DNA of 64,000 bases from Vibrio pacinii DSM 19139 (GCF_000711795.1 NZ_KL543976.1:62001-126000), one strand, 5' to 3'; positions 8,182-18,640 are shown, counted from the first letter of the stretch. Notes: generated by a model not told the origin, from the sequence alone. A program made the numbers and translations.

Positions 8182-9168
8182 ATGAACAAAACTCAAAACG
8201 AAATTTCTGATGACAACGCTGACCTATTGACGGAAATTGCGGTCGCCTACTATCAAGATGGCGCAACGCAAGAAGAGATTTCAAGAAAGTTCGCTGTATC
8301 TCGTGCCAAAGTCGGAAGAATGCTTAAGCAGGCTCGTGATGAAGGGATTGTTGAGATAACAGTAAAATATCATCCCGTATTCAGTGCCAAGATAGAACAG
8401 AGGCTTGTTGAACGATTTGGAGTGAAGCGCGCGCTAGTAGCACTTGATCAGCCAAGTGAAGAGCAGCAGCGTCTCCAGGTCGCAGGTTTGGTCTCTAAAT
8501 ATATGGCAAGTACATTGCAAAATGGCAGCGTAGTGACGGTTGGACAAGGGAGGAACGTCTCCGCAGTTGCACATCATACCGGCGTTATCCCTCAACGAGA
8601 CGTCAAATTTGTTTGTGGCATCGGTGGTATCCATCCCAGAGGAGGCATGTTTAATGCTGATCATATTTGCCGCCAGTTCGCAAAAAGCTACGGTGGCAGT
8701 TCAGAGACCCTCTATGCACCTGCGTATGCCGAGAACCGTGAGCAAAAGCTCGCCTTTATGCAAAATGCGACCGTTAAACAGACGTTAGATCTCGCTCGTA
8801 AAGCCGATGTTGCCTTAGTCGGTATTGGTGACATGAGTGAAAACAGTTATATGGTTGATCTCGGTTGGTTTACTGCTGAAGAAGTTGTTCAGTCTCGAAT
8901 GCAACAAGGTGTGGTCGGTGATTTTGCTGGTTACGACTTTTTTGATATTCATGGTAAGTCTGCGGTGACAGTGATGAGTGACAGAGTCATTGGATTGGGG
9001 CTAGAAGAGTTCAGACCTATTTCGCAAGTCATTGCGATTGCAGCAGAAAACAGCAAGCCATTGGCGCTGCTTGGTGCACTGAGAACGGGGGTAATTGATG
9101 TCATTGCGACCAGTGTCAGTAATGCATTAACGGTGTTGAACCTAGATGAGCAATTGGATGTTAAATAA
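8182..9168 (+). CDS. SorC/DeoR-family sugar-binding transcriptional regulator
   Basis: This 328-residue regulator has an N-terminal helix-turn-helix of SorC type (YYQDGATQEEISRKFAVSRA, about residues 28-47), followed by a sugar-phosphate-binding domain of the sugar-isomerase-like fold (about 60-320). Typical SorC stretches are visible: GQGRNVSAVA, VCGIGGIHPRGG, LYAPAYAENREQKLAFM, DVALVGIGDM and VGDFAGYDFFDIHG. Family members sense phosphorylated sugars and bind DNA as tetramers. Its position divergent from tal-tkt, with repeated GAGCAWATGT motifs in between, suggests that it controls that operon and itself. The effector is probably a pentose or tetrose phosphate, but that is inference. The ATG at 8182 is supported by alignment with the family N-terminus rather than by a strong ribosome-binding site. 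Confidence 0.9.
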   Translation: MNKTQNEISDDNADLLTEIAVAYYQDGATQEEISRKFAVSRAKVGRMLKQARDEGIVEITVKYHPVFSAKIEQRLVERFGVKRALVALDQPSEEQQRLQVAGLVSKYMASTLQNGSVVTVGQGRNVSAVAHHTGVIPQRDVKFVCGIGGIHPRGGMFNADHICRQFAKSYGGSSETLYAPAYAENREQKLAFMQNATVKQTLDLARKADVALVGIGDMSENSYMVDLGWFTAEEVVQSRMQQGVVGDFAGYDFFDIHGKSAVTVMSDRVIGLGLEEFRPISQVIAIAAENSKPLALLGALRTGVIDVIATSVSNALTVLNLDEQLDVK

Positions 9169-9230
9169 GGTTAAGTCATTCTTTTAAGAGATACTCATCA
9201 TAAAAAATAGCAATAAAGTGTTTATTCTAT

Positions 9231-9255
9231 AACGGCCCGTGATTAGGGCCGTTTT
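9231..9255 (+). terminator. Terminator between sorC-family gene and ldhA
   Basis: Stem ACGGCCC/GGGCCGT with loop GTGATTA is followed by TTTT. It sits between the convergent regulator gene and ldhA and may serve both. Confidence 0.85.
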
Positions 9256-9278
9256 ATTGCTCAATAGAAACAGACAAA

Positions 9279-10277
9279 CTATAGCTTGATGATTTCGTTT
9301 CCTGACGTTTCACCTTTGGCAAAGCTAGAGATATTATCCAGCGTTGTATCGGCGATATTACCCAATGCCTCATGAGTCAAAAACGCTTGGTGCCCAGTAA
9401 ACAAAACGTTATGACATGCCGACAAGCGGCGAAAGACATCATCGACAATAATATCGTTGGACTTGTCTTGGAAGAACAGTTCCTTTTCATGCTCATACAC
9501 ATCCAGCCCAAGTGCACCAATGCGTCCTCGTTTAAGGGCCTCAACAGCTGCTGCAGAGTCGAGTAAGCCACCACGACTGGTGTTGACGATCATTACCCCA
9601 TCTTGCATTTGGTTAAACGCCGCTTCATCCAGTAGATGATAGTTTTCATCGGACATTGGACAGTGAAGGGTAATAACATCACTCTCGTTGAACAAGCGCT
9701 CTTTGGTACAATAGGTTGCACCAAGTTCAAGGGCCAACGGGTTTTCAAAAGGGTCATGACACAAAATGTTCATGCCAAGCCCTTTGAGTATTCTCATTGT
9801 CGCAATGCCAATTTTTCCGGTCCCGATTACGCCTGCGGTTTTGCCATAAAAGTTGAAGCCAACCAATCCTTCAAGGCTAAAGTTTGCATCGCGAGTACGT
9901 TGATAGGCCTTATGAAAGCGTCGGTTTAAGCTCATCATTAAACCTACGGTGTGTTCTGCGACGGATTCGGGAGAATAAGCGGGTACACGAACTACTTGGA
10001 TATGGTGTTTTTGGGCCGCATCCAGATCAACGCGATCGAAACCTGCACAGCGCATTGCAATAAGTTTAACGCCTTGTTTCGCCAGTTGTTGTAGTACATC
10101 AGCATTTAGGTCGTCGTTAACAAACGCGCAGACCGCTTGGCAACCGTGAGCCATTTTTGCTGTTTTACCCGTAAGTGGAAATTCATGGAAATGAAGATTG
10201 AGGCCAACCGCCTCATTTGCTTTTATAAACGACGTTTGGTCGTAAGATTTTGAACTAAACACAGCGACATCTATCAT
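9279..10277 (-). CDS. ldhA: Fermentative D-lactate dehydrogenase
   Basis: This 332-residue D-isomer 2-hydroxyacid dehydrogenase reduces pyruvate to D-lactate with NADH under oxygen limitation. The N-terminus MIDVAVFSSKSYDQTSF matches E. coli LdhA closely. The NAD-binding glycine motif VIGTGKIGIATMRILKG and the catalytic arginine segment NTSRGGLLDS are intact, as are the glutamate segment LDVYEHEKELFF and the catalytic histidine segment FTGHQAFLTHEAL. The ATG at 10275-10277 has GAGAGG four bases upstream. The longer frame would begin at a TTG overlapping that site. It is a single gene convergent with the SorC-family regulator. The neighbourhood with tal-tkt and the ackA further right points to overflow metabolism. 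Confidence 0.95.
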   Translation of the reverse strand: MIDVAVFSSKSYDQTSFIKANEAVGLNLHFHEFPLTGKTAKMAHGCQAVCAFVNDDLNADVLQQLAKQGVKLIAMRCAGFDRVDLDAAQKHHIQVVRVPAYSPESVAEHTVGLMMSLNRRFHKAYQRTRDANFSLEGLVGFNFYGKTAGVIGTGKIGIATMRILKGLGMNILCHDPFENPLALELGATYCTKERLFNESDVITLHCPMSDENYHLLDEAAFNQMQDGVMIVNTSRGGLLDSAAAVEALKRGRIGALGLDVYEHEKELFFQDKSNDIIVDDVFRRLSACHNVLFTGHQAFLTHEALGNIADTTLDNISSFAKGETSGNEIIKL

Positions 10278-10614
10278 AAAACCTCTCAAAGATTTGTTGG
10301 GAGAGTAACTGCTCTATTGAATACCTATTTAAACAGAAAATAAACCCTGATTTTAATGTGGCCAGAAGGGCTTTGATAATGCAGCAAAGCCACAAAATAA
10401 TAGGTCACTTGAAATGCAACCGAGTTGATAATTTCAGTGAGTTACGCTGATGTTTTTATCACTACCACCAAAGTGGTAGTTAATTCATGTAATTGCTACT
10501 CAAATTGTTCATTTTACTGCTAACTTTATCTATTGGCGTTGCTGAGCGAATTGTGATTAGTTGCTTGTCACTGTGAGTTTGGCCAGTAAGAAATAGATGG
10601 CTAGGAATATAAAT
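10278..10614. other. ldhA/chemoreceptor divergent intergenic region
   Basis: This 337-base AT-rich control region lies between the divergently transcribed ldhA and a methyl-accepting protein. It holds one notable perfect inverted repeat at 10461-10480, and no gene was recognised. Confidence 0.6.
10461..10480. promoter_or_regulatory. Perfect 8-bp inverted repeat
   Basis: ACTACCACCAAAGTGGTAGT has 8-bp arms around CAAA. No T run follows on the plus strand, and ATAAAAA follows leftward after a G. It could be an operator for ldhA or for the chemoreceptor, but the regulator is unknown. Confidence 0.4.
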
Positions 10615-12258
10615 ATGGATATTTTACTGACAAGAATCAAAGAGGTCTCTATTGCCGCGAGGGCATGGTCTATTTTGGGGTTATTTGCGATAGGTTTACT
10701 CGCCAATACCTTGCTTAATATTGATAAGTCTCGTGAGCATATGCGTGAAAACTATGAACAAGGTGTCGCGACTATGGTGGAAAGTGCGCTCGGTGTTATT
10801 AGTTATTATCACCAGAAAATGCTTAATGGTGAATTGAGTGAGCCCGTCGCTAAAACCAGAGCGCTAGAAACAATCAGCGCAATGAAATTTGATGGTGATA
10901 ACTATATATTCATCGGTGACAGCAGTGGGGTTCAACTTGCGACGGGCGTGCAGTCTTTACTTGGCGAAAACATCATGAATCTGCAAGACAGTGAAGGGCG
11001 CTATTTTGTTAAACAGCTCTACGAAGTCGCGAGAAATGGCGGTGGATTCGTTGATTACTATTGGCAAAATCCCGGTAAACAAACGCTGGATCCTAAAACC
11101 AGCTATGCGGCACTGTTTCAGCCTTGGGACTGGATGGTGGGTTCGGGTATGAACATGAAGGCGCTAGAAGCAGACATGTATCGTTCAGAAATTGCTTCGA
11201 TCACTTATGCAGCAGGCATTCTTCTCGTGCTATCGCTGGTGGTGGCTTATTTCATCAAGACCATTACTACCCCGCTTAAGCGTACGTTAAAAGCGATGCA
11301 GACCTTGTCTCAAGGTGAGGGGGATTTAACGCAACGATTAGCTGAAGAAGGCAGTAAAGAACTGATTTACTTAGCGCGTTACTTCAATCAATTTGTCGCA
11401 TCTATTCAAGCGATTATGCTTAATATCTCAGATTCTGGAACCCAGGTTTCTGCCTCCGCTGCGCAGTTGTCAGATTCTGTTCATCATATCGATGATAGCT
11501 TGAACCAACAGCAAAACGATGTCGATATGTTAGCAACGGCGATGACACAAATGCTCGCTACGGTTGAGGAGGTGGCAAGCCGGACATCAGAGTCTAATGA
11601 TGCCAGCCGACAAGCGGCTAAAGAGACGCAAAACAGCCACGTAATTGTCGACAAAAATGTCACCGAAGCAAACGCACTCGCGCAACAAATTAACTCAGCC
11701 GTTGCGGTTGTACAGCAATTAGCTGCCGATGCGAACAATGTCGATACTGTGCTTGAGGTGATACGCGGCGTTGCCGAGCAAACCAATTTACTGGCATTAA
11801 ACGCGGCGATTGAAGCGGCGCGTGCTGGCGAGCAAGGGCGTGGGTTTGCTGTGGTTGCAGACGAGGTGCGAACCTTGTCACAACGAACTCAAGAATCGAC
11901 AGTAGAGATCCAAAACATCGTTGAGAAGCTGCAGGCAGGGGCGCAAAATGTAGTGGCCGTAATGAATCAAGGGGCAGATAAGGCCAACCAAGCATCACAA
12001 CTGTCAGTACAAGCAGGATCGTCGCTTAACCTTATCAATCAAGAGGTTCACACTATCGAGGAGATGGCACAACACATTGCGACGGCGGCAGAGCAGCAAA
12101 CCGTTACGGTGAATGATATTAATCGAAATGTCGTTAGTCTTAGTGATATGGCAACATCGGTTTCCCAAGAGTCTGCGCAGATGGCGAGTTCGGGTAAAGA
12201 GTTACGTAGAGTTTCGGAGAACCTGATGGGAATGATCAATCGCTTCAAGTTGGCTTAG
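10615..12258 (+). CDS. Methyl-accepting chemotaxis protein with single Cache sensor
   Basis: This protein of about 547 residues has a membrane helix near residues 14-30, then a periplasmic sCache_2-type sensor (about 35-185). The sensor includes the family stretches [22 protein letters not shown] and [11 protein letters not shown] second membrane helix (about 195-215), a HAMP domain and a long methylation/signalling helical hairpin follow. The hairpin tip [20 protein letters not shown] is fully conserved. It should pass chemical cues to CheA/CheW at the cell pole. The ATG at 10615 has AGGA 8 bases upstream; another in-frame ATG at 10597 would add six residues and has a weaker site. The ligand cannot be told from sequence. 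The protein has no C-terminal CheR-binding pentapeptide. Confidence 0.92.
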   Translation: MDILLTRIKEVSIAARAWSILGLFAIGLLANTLLNIDKSREHMRENYEQGVATMVESALGVISYYHQKMLNGELSEPVAKTRALETISAMKFDGDNYIFIGDSSGVQLATGVQSLLGENIMNLQDSEGRYFVKQLYEVARNGGGFVDYYWQNPGKQTLDPKTSYAALFQPWDWMVGSGMNMKALEADMYRSEIASITYAAGILLVLSLVVAYFIKTITTPLKRTLKAMQTLSQGEGDLTQRLAEEGSKELIYLARYFNQFVASIQAIMLNISDSGTQVSASAAQLSDSVHHIDDSLNQQQNDVDMLATAMTQMLATVEEVASRTSESNDASRQAAKETQNSHVIVDKNVTEANALAQQINSAVAVVQQLAADANNVDTVLEVIRGVAEQTNLLALNAAIEAARAGEQGRGFAVVADEVRTLSQRTQESTVEIQNIVEKLQAGAQNVVAVMNQGADKANQASQLSVQAGSSLNLINQEVHTIEEMAQHIATAAEQQTVTVNDINRNVVSLSDMATSVSQESAQMASSGKELRRVSENLMGMINRFKLA

Positions 12259-12335
12259 ATTAGGCAATTACCGATTGGATTCGATGTGGTGGCTAGTGTT
12301 AGAATCGCGCTCAAATTCCTAACATAGCCACTGAT

Positions 12336-12854
12336 ATGAGACATCTAAAAACAGCGGTCCATCCAGACATTGACCATTTAGACGATAAAAGCATTTTTAA
12401 GCGCGATGCGGCGCGAGCAATCGTGGTTGATGGGGAAGATATCCTGCTGCTTTATACCGAGCGTTACCATGATTACACCATTCCAGGAGGTGGTATCGAT
12501 CAAGGCGAAGATATCATTGCGGCGATGGTGCGCGAATTAGAAGAGGAAACAGGGGCGCAAAATATTCATGGGATTAAACCATTTGGTCTCTATGAAGAGT
12601 TTCGGCCGTGGTACAAAGACGATGCGGATGTGGTACATATGATTTCATATTGCTATACCTGCAAAATCTCTCGTCAGTTGGGCGCAACTAACTACGAAGA
12701 TTACGAAATTAAAAATGGTATGAAAGCGGTATGGATGAATATCCACGCTGCCATTGCGCATAATGAGAAGACGATAGCAGAGAGCCCCAAAAAAGGCTTA
12801 AGCATCGAACGAGAAACCTTCCTGCTTCATTTAGTCGCCAAGGAAATGCTTTAA
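12336..12854 (+). CDS. NUDIX hydrolase
   Basis: This 172-residue protein contains a Nudix box, GGIDQGEDIIAAMVRELEEE followed by TGA, at about residues 54-76. The catalytic REXXEE core is intact. Such enzymes hydrolyse nucleoside diphosphates linked to another group. The substrate here cannot be deduced. The N-terminus (MRHLKTAVHPDIDH) carries a short leader before the fold. It stands alone between the chemoreceptor and the yej operon and is followed by its own terminator. Confidence 0.85.
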   Translation: MRHLKTAVHPDIDHLDDKSIFKRDAARAIVVDGEDILLLYTERYHDYTIPGGGIDQGEDIIAAMVRELEEETGAQNIHGIKPFGLYEEFRPWYKDDADVVHMISYCYTCKISRQLGATNYEDYEIKNGMKAVWMNIHAAIAHNEKTIAESPKKGLSIERETFLLHLVAKEML

Positions 12855-12862
12855 GCGTAAAC

Positions 12863-12889
12863 GCCTGCCATCACGTGCAGGCTTTTTAT
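12863..12889 (+). terminator. Terminator of the NUDIX gene
   Basis: Stem GCCTGC/GCAGGC with an eight-base loop is followed by TTTTTATT, starting 9 bases after the stop codon. Confidence 0.85.
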
Positions 12890-13080
12890 TGGCTAGGCAT
12901 ATTATTGCGGTTGTTTTTATTTACTTGCCTTATCTTAGTTAGTGGTTTTCGCGGGTCATTTGTGATCTTGCTGGCTTAATCGGTAGATTCGCTTCTATAC
13001 TTATCCAACTAATTGAATTATTAATATTAATTTGTAGTATAAGATCTCATGGACAAGATTAACGACTGAAGGATTAGGAT

Positions 13081-14901
13081 ATGAACAGACTGTCGCGCAT
13101 CCTGTTGGGTGGGCTCATTGCCTCAAGCGCAAACTTTACGGTTTATGCGCAAGTGATCGAAACCAAAATACTGGTTGGTTTCGGTGTGGCTAAATATAGC
13201 GAAGACTTTACCCACTTTGACTATGTTAATCCTGACGCCCCAAAGTATGGCAAAATTGTTTATGGACAGGTAGGTACTTACGATAATTTTAATCGCTTCG
13301 CATCGCGCGGTGTACCTGCTGCCGCGAGTGGTGAGCTTTATGACACCTTGATGTACTCTCCGAGTGATGAGGTCGACGCATATTACCCCTTAATTGCAGA
13401 AAAAGTTCGCTATTCGGATGATTACACATGGCTTGAAGTCGACATCAACCCGAAAGCGCGCTTTCATGATGGCAAGCCTATCACCGCTTATGATGTAGCA
13501 TTTACCTTTGATAAATTTATGGCCGAGGGTGTGCCTCAATATCGTGTTTACTATCAAGATATTAAATCTGTAACAGCTAAAAGCGATCTTACGGTCAGAA
13601 TTGATATGGCGAAGCCAAACCGTGAGAAAATGTTCAGTTTTGCTCAAGGTACTCGCGTTTTACCCAAGCATTTTTGGCAAGATAAAAACCTGTCAGAGCC
13701 TTTATCTACACCACCAATAGGCAGTGCGGCATACCAAGTTACAGATTATAAACCAGGTCAAAGTGTGACTTACAGTTTGGCTGATGATTACTGGGCTGCA
13801 AATTTGCCAGTTAACGTTGGGCGTAACAATTTTAAGCAAAAACAGTACGACTACTATCGCGATGACACTGTCATGCTTGAAGCCTTTAAAGCCGGGGAAT
13901 TTGATTTTAGGCTTGAAAACTCAGCTAAATTTTGGGCAAATTCATACACAGGTAGTAATTTCGATAAAGGCTATATCGTCAAACAAGAAATCCCACATCA
14001 AAAGCCGGAAAGCACCCAAGCGTTTGTCTTTAATACTAAGCGAGATATATTCAGCAATCCTCAAGTGCGCGAAGCGTTAACGTACGCAATGGATTTTGAA
14101 TGGATGAACAGCAATATGTTCTATGGCCAGTACTCGCGGACACGTAGTTACTTTCAAAATACCGAGTATGAAGCGAAAGGAACCCCTTCAGCTGACGAAC
14201 TCGCCATACTAGAACCCTTCAAAGCGCAGCTTCCACCACGTCTGTTCAGTGAAGAGTTTCAACCTCCGGTAACCGATGGCTCTGGTCGTATTCGTAGTCA
14301 AATGCGAGTAGCGTTTAAGTTACTTAAGCAAGCGGGTTGGGAGCTGAAAAACAAACAGATGACCAACACTAAGACGGGAGAACCTCTCTCTTTTGAGCTG
14401 CTCATCTACAGTCCAACAACGGAACGTATCGCTATCCCATTACAAAAGAACCTTGCCCGAATGGGGATTGAGATGAAGATCCGTACAGTAGACACCACTC
14501 AGTACATTAAGCGCTTACGAGATCGTGATTTTGATATGGTGTCGTCAGCCTATTCTGCCAATGCGTATCCAAGCCCAAATTTGATGATTGTTTGGAATTC
14601 AAATTACCTCGACTCTACCTATAACACCGCAGGTGTTACTGATCCTGTGGTCGATCATTTGACTATGGCAATATCAAAGCACCAACAAGATCCCCAAGCG
14701 CTTATCTCGCTCGGTCGTGCATTAGATCGCGTGTTGCAATGGAATTTTTATATTATTCCACAATGGTACGTAGGCCAGTATCGGGTTGCTATGTGGGATA
14801 AATTCGAACGTCCAGAGATATTACCTAAGTACGATTTAGGCACTGATACTTGGTGGATCTCTGAGCAAAAAGCCCAGTTACTGCCTGAAAAACGCCGCTA
14901 G
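13081..14901 (+). CDS. yejA: Extracellular solute-binding protein of peptide ABC importer (YejA)
   Basis: This 606-residue SBP_bac_5 protein begins with a signal peptide (LSRILLGGLIASSANFTVYA, cleavage near residue 24). It carries YejA-type stretches such as HFDYVNPDAPKYGKI and FNRFASRGVPAA, then the family motif ARFHDGKPITAYDVAFTFDK. In enterobacteria YejABEF imports oligopeptides and the peptide-nucleotide antibiotic microcin C. The binding protein should deliver peptides from the periplasm to YejBE. The ATG at 13081 has GAAGGATTAGGAT immediately upstream, a strong site. It leads a four-gene operon with the next gene 12 bases away. Confidence 0.93.
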   Translation: MNRLSRILLGGLIASSANFTVYAQVIETKILVGFGVAKYSEDFTHFDYVNPDAPKYGKIVYGQVGTYDNFNRFASRGVPAAASGELYDTLMYSPSDEVDAYYPLIAEKVRYSDDYTWLEVDINPKARFHDGKPITAYDVAFTFDKFMAEGVPQYRVYYQDIKSVTAKSDLTVRIDMAKPNREKMFSFAQGTRVLPKHFWQDKNLSEPLSTPPIGSAAYQVTDYKPGQSVTYSLADDYWAANLPVNVGRNNFKQKQYDYYRDDTVMLEAFKAGEFDFRLENSAKFWANSYTGSNFDKGYIVKQEIPHQKPESTQAFVFNTKRDIFSNPQVREALTYAMDFEWMNSNMFYGQYSRTRSYFQNTEYEAKGTPSADELAILEPFKAQLPPRLFSEEFQPPVTDGSGRIRSQMRVAFKLLKQAGWELKNKQMTNTKTGEPLSFELLIYSPTTERIAIPLQKNLARMGIEMKIRTVDTTQYIKRLRDRDFDMVSSAYSANAYPSPNLMIVWNSNYLDSTYNTAGVTDPVVDHLTMAISKHQQDPQALISLGRALDRVLQWNFYIIPQWYVGQYRVAMWDKFERPEILPKYDLGTDTWWISEQKAQLLPEKRR

Positions 14902-14913
14902 AAAGGAACCTCA

Positions 14914-16002
14914 ATGGCTGCCTATATATTTCGACGTTTGTTATTGGTGATCCCGACCTTGTGGGCGATCATCACGATTAACTTTTTTATCATTCAGATT
15001 GCACCAGGTGGACCGGTTGAGCAGGCAATCGCTCAACTTGAAGGCCATAGCTCGGGAATTATGGAACGCTTCGCTGGTGGCGGTAATGAAGTCGATTTGA
15101 GTGTTAGCGATGAAACTCAAGCAAGCGGATATAAAGGATCTCGAGGACTTGATCCTGAAGTCGTTGAGGCAATAAAGATCCAGTTTGGCTTTGATAAGCC
15201 TTTGCATGAGCGCTATTTCGACATGCTGAAAAACTACGCGACTTTTAACTTTGGCGAGAGCTTGTTTAAAGGCGGCAATGTTATTGATCTGATTATAGAC
15301 AGGTTGCCAGTCTCAATTTCTTTAGGTTTGTGGAGCACGTTAATCATTTACTTGATCTCCATACCACTCGGCATTCTTAAAGCGATTCACCACGGCAGTC
15401 GTTTTGACATTTGGTCAAGTGCGGTAGTGATTGTCGGTTATGCGATCCCAGGTTTTTTGTTTGCAATCATTTTGATCATCTTGTTTGCAAGTGGCAATTA
15501 TTTCAGTTGGTTTCCGCTGCGCGGTTTAGTGTCGAGCAACTTTGACCAGTTAGCGTGGCACCAACAGATCATTGATTACTTTTGGCATTTAGCCTTGCCT
15601 ATTTTCGCGATGGTGATTGGAGGGTTTGCGACATTAAGCATGTTGACGAAAAACTCATTTTTGGATGAAATTAATAAACAATATGTGGTAACAGCGCGAG
15701 CGAAAGGGCTCGATGAGCGTGACATTTTGTACAAACATGTCTTTCGCAACGCCATGCTAATTATTATTGCAGGCTTTCCTGCCGCCTTTATTAGTATCTT
15801 TTTTACTGGCTCAATGCTGATTGAGGTGATGTTTTCGTTAGAGGGAATAGGCTTGCTTGGTTTTGAGTCAACAATTCAAAGAGATTATCCTGTGGTATTT
15901 AGCTCGCTTTATATTATGACGTTACTTGGGCTTATTTTGAGTATCATTTCCGATCTTACCTATACCTGGGTGGACCCAAGAATAGATTTTGAGGCACGTT
16001 GA
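14914..16002 (+). CDS. yejB: Peptide ABC transporter permease YejB
   Basis: This 362-residue inner-membrane permease has an N-terminal helix ([20 protein letters not shown]) and a YejB-type periplasmic insertion ([15 protein letters not shown], then [13 protein letters not shown]). Five further membrane segments follow. The EAA loop that contacts the ATPase is visible as [20 protein letters not shown]. The periplasmic insertion is typical of YejB and separates it from DppB/OppB. A GAAAGGA site precedes the ATG. It overlaps yejE by one base in a TGATG arrangement, so the two permeases are translationally coupled. Confidence 0.94.
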   Translation: MAAYIFRRLLLVIPTLWAIITINFFIIQIAPGGPVEQAIAQLEGHSSGIMERFAGGGNEVDLSVSDETQASGYKGSRGLDPEVVEAIKIQFGFDKPLHERYFDMLKNYATFNFGESLFKGGNVIDLIIDRLPVSISLGLWSTLIIYLISIPLGILKAIHHGSRFDIWSSAVVIVGYAIPGFLFAIILIILFASGNYFSWFPLRGLVSSNFDQLAWHQQIIDYFWHLALPIFAMVIGGFATLSMLTKNSFLDEINKQYVVTARAKGLDERDILYKHVFRNAMLIIIAGFPAAFISIFFTGSMLIEVMFSLEGIGLLGFESTIQRDYPVVFSSLYIMTLLGLILSIISDLTYTWVDPRIDFEAR

Positions 16003-17042
16003 TGTTGTTGAGAAAAACACCCCGTAACCCGCTGAATGAAGCCCGATGGTTAAGGTTTAAGGCCAATAAACGCGGTTTTTGGTCTTTGTGGATGTTCTCA
16101 CTGCTGTTTGTTGTCAGCCTATTCGCTGAAGTGATTGCCAATGATAAACCACTACTTATCCACTTCGATAACCAATGGTTTTTCCCGATTGTAACTCAAT
16201 ACACCGAGACACGTTTTGGCGGCGAGTTCGAAACAGAAGCAGACTACACTGACCCTTATGTCGTCGAATTGATTGAAGAAAAAGGGTCCATCGTTTGGCC
16301 GCTAATTCCATTTAGTTACGATACAATAAATTTCAATATTCAGGGGGCGGTTCCTTCCGCGCCGGACAGTGTCAATTGGCTTGGTACAGATGACAAAGGA
16401 CGTGACGTACTCGCTCGGGTTATCTATGGTTTTCGTATCTCGGTGCTGTTTGGTTTTATTCTTACTCTTGTTTCAAGTGTGATAGGTGTGATTGTTGGGG
16501 CGACCCAAGGGTATTATGGTGGATGGTTTGATCTGTTTGGACAACGCTTTATCGAGGTGTGGTCTGGGATGCCGACACTATTCCTACTGATTATTTTATC
16601 TAGCTTTGTTGAGCCAAATTTCTGGTGGTTACTTGGGATCATGGTGGCTTTTAGTTGGATGAGTTTGGTCGGGATTGTACGAGCAGAGTTTTTGCGCTGT
16701 CGCAACTTTGACTATGTTCGAGCGGCGCAAGCGATGGGGGTCTCCGACAACCGAATTATGTTAAGACATATGCTGCCCAATGCGATGGTTGCCTCATTAA
16801 CTATGATGCCGTTTATTCTTTCTGGTTCGGTCACCACCTTAACTTCACTTGATTTTTTAGGCTTTGGTTTGCCCGCCGGTTCGCCATCCTTAGGCGAGTT
16901 ACTGGCCCAAGGTAAAGCCAATTTACAGGCACCTTGGTTGGGTTTTTCAGCCTTCATTGTGTTATCAATTATGCTGACTTTACTGGTTTTTATTGGTGAA
17001 GCGGTTCGTGATGCATTTGACCCTCATCATCAAGGAAGGTAA
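16002..17042 (+). CDS. yejE: Peptide ABC transporter permease YejE
   Basis: This 346-residue permease is the partner of YejB. An N-terminal cytoplasmic stretch (NPLNEARWLRFKANKRGFWS) precedes the first membrane helix. A periplasmic region follows with LGTDDKGRDVLARVIYG, the typical OppC/YejE motif. The EAA loop reads RAAQAMGVSDNRIMLRHMLP. The start is the ATG at 16002, which shares its A with the TGA stop of yejB. An earlier TTG frame is less likely. The two bases between its stop and yejF show tight operon packing. Confidence 0.94.
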   Translation: MLLRKTPRNPLNEARWLRFKANKRGFWSLWMFSLLFVVSLFAEVIANDKPLLIHFDNQWFFPIVTQYTETRFGGEFETEADYTDPYVVELIEEKGSIVWPLIPFSYDTINFNIQGAVPSAPDSVNWLGTDDKGRDVLARVIYGFRISVLFGFILTLVSSVIGVIVGATQGYYGGWFDLFGQRFIEVWSGMPTLFLLIILSSFVEPNFWWLLGIMVAFSWMSLVGIVRAEFLRCRNFDYVRAAQAMGVSDNRIMLRHMLPNAMVASLTMMPFILSGSVTTLTSLDFLGFGLPAGSPSLGELLAQGKANLQAPWLGFSAFIVLSIMLTLLVFIGEAVRDAFDPHHQGR

Positions 17043-17044
17043 TC

Positions 17045-18640
17045 ATGAACCAGCCTATATTGACCATTAATAATCTCAGTGTTGGTTTTGGTCGCAAAAC
17101 CAATATTGAAAAAGTCACAGACAACGTTTCATTGACGATCAATCGCGGTGAAACTTTGGCCCTAGTTGGCGAAAGTGGATCCGGCAAGTCAGTCACCGCC
17201 AATTCGATTTTAAGATTGCTACCGAAAGGCTCGGCGCATTATCTTAATGGAAGCATTGAGTTTGATGGCCAGGACATTTTGTCATGTTCTGAACGCCAAC
17301 TCAGAGGTATTCGCGGCGGCAGAATAGGCATGATTTTTCAAGAACCCATGGTGTCGTTAAATCCGCTGCATAAAATTGGTAAACAACTCGTTGAAACACT
17401 AGCGATTCACCGAGGTATGCGCCAAAAAGCGGCCGAAACACATGCAGTGGAATGGCTCAATAAAGTGGGCATTCGGAACCCAGAATACAAAGTCTCATCG
17501 TATCCGCATGAGTTATCAGGGGGAGAAAGGCAACGGGTGATGATAGCGATGGCGCTGATAAATGAACCCGAATTATTAATTGCCGACGAGCCAACCACCG
17601 CTCTTGATGTGTCGGTTCAAGCGCAAATTCTTGATTTACTCAAACAGCTACAACAAGAGCTTGGCATGGCGATGTTGTTTATTACCCACGATTTAAGCAT
17701 CGTCAGACGAATTGCCGATAGAGTGGCCGTAATGCAACATGGCCAGTTGCTTGAAACTGGCGAGTGTCAGCAGATCTTTACTGCCCCCAGCCATCCTTAT
17801 ACGCAGCAATTGATTGATTCTGACCCTAAAGGCTTGCCCGTTGAAGTGACGTGTCAGCAGTCAACCTTGCTCAATGTGTCTCAGCTCAGAGTCTGGTTTC
17901 CAATCACTGGGGGAATCTTCAAACGTGTTGTCTCTCACATCAAGGCCGTGACCAATATGAACTTTGATTTAAAACGGGGTCATTCGATTGGTTTGGTTGG
18001 TGAGAGTGGCTCAGGAAAATCAACGACGGGTATGGCGATTCTTCGATTGGTTCATTCAGAAGGGTCAATTACTTATCAATCGAGTGAACTACAAGGATTG
18101 GATAGGAAAGCGATGCTGCCTTTTCGCAGCAAAATGCAGGTGGTATTTCAAGATCCTTTCTCTGCGCTTAATCCTCGCATGTCCGTTGCCGAAGTTATCG
18201 GTGAAGGTTTACGTGTTCATCAAACGCTTGCGGACTCTGAAATAGACCACCAAATTTGCACGGTGATGCGAGAAGTCGGTCTTGAACCAGAGACGCGTCA
18301 TCGTTACCCCAACGAATTTTCTGGAGGTCAGCGTCAACGTATTGCCATCGCTCGGGCATTAATCCTTAAGCCAGAGTTTATTTTGCTCGATGAACCAACG
18401 TCATCACTCGATAGAACAGTACAGGTACAGGTGTTGGAATTACTCAAGCATTTACAGCAAAAATACCAGCTGACTTACCTCTTTATAAGCCACGATCTGA
18501 ACGTCGTTAAATCTTTGTGCCATTATACAATTGTTATGAAGCAAGGCGAGGTGGTTGATCAGGGGGATACCTTAGCGCTATTCCATTCACCTTCTCATCC
18601 CTATACCCGTCAATTAGTTGAGCTCTCTACAGTGGAATAA
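17045..18640 (+). CDS. yejF: Peptide ABC transporter double ATPase YejF
   Basis: This 531-residue protein fuses two ABC ATPase domains. The first has Walker A GESGSGKS (about residues 41-48) and signature LSGGERQRV with DEPTTALD. The second repeats GESGSGKST (about 318-326), with FSGGQRQRI and DEPTSSLD. Each domain ends in the oligopeptide-transporter tail HPYT(Q/R)QL. All catalytic motifs are intact. It powers import through YejBE. AAGGT lies just upstream of its ATG, overlapping the end of yejE. The operon ends in a strong bidirectional terminator. Confidence 0.95.
   Translation: MNQPILTINNLSVGFGRKTNIEKVTDNVSLTINRGETLALVGESGSGKSVTANSILRLLPKGSAHYLNGSIEFDGQDILSCSERQLRGIRGGRIGMIFQEPMVSLNPLHKIGKQLVETLAIHRGMRQKAAETHAVEWLNKVGIRNPEYKVSSYPHELSGGERQRVMIAMALINEPELLIADEPTTALDVSVQAQILDLLKQLQQELGMAMLFITHDLSIVRRIADRVAVMQHGQLLETGECQQIFTAPSHPYTQQLIDSDPKGLPVEVTCQQSTLLNVSQLRVWFPITGGIFKRVVSHIKAVTNMNFDLKRGHSIGLVGESGSGKSTTGMAILRLVHSEGSITYQSSELQGLDRKAMLPFRSKMQVVFQDPFSALNPRMSVAEVIGEGLRVHQTLADSEIDHQICTVMREVGLEPETRHRYPNEFSGGQRQRIAIARALILKPEFILLDEPTSSLDRTVQVQVLELLKHLQQKYQLTYLFISHDLNVVKSLCHYTIVMKQGEVVDQGDTLALFHSPSHPYTRQLVELSTVE

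Noticed and set aside
12950..12975. Half CRP-like word TTTGTGATCTTG upstream of yejA
   Set aside because: Only one half is present and the second arm does not match, so it is not supportable as a CRP site.
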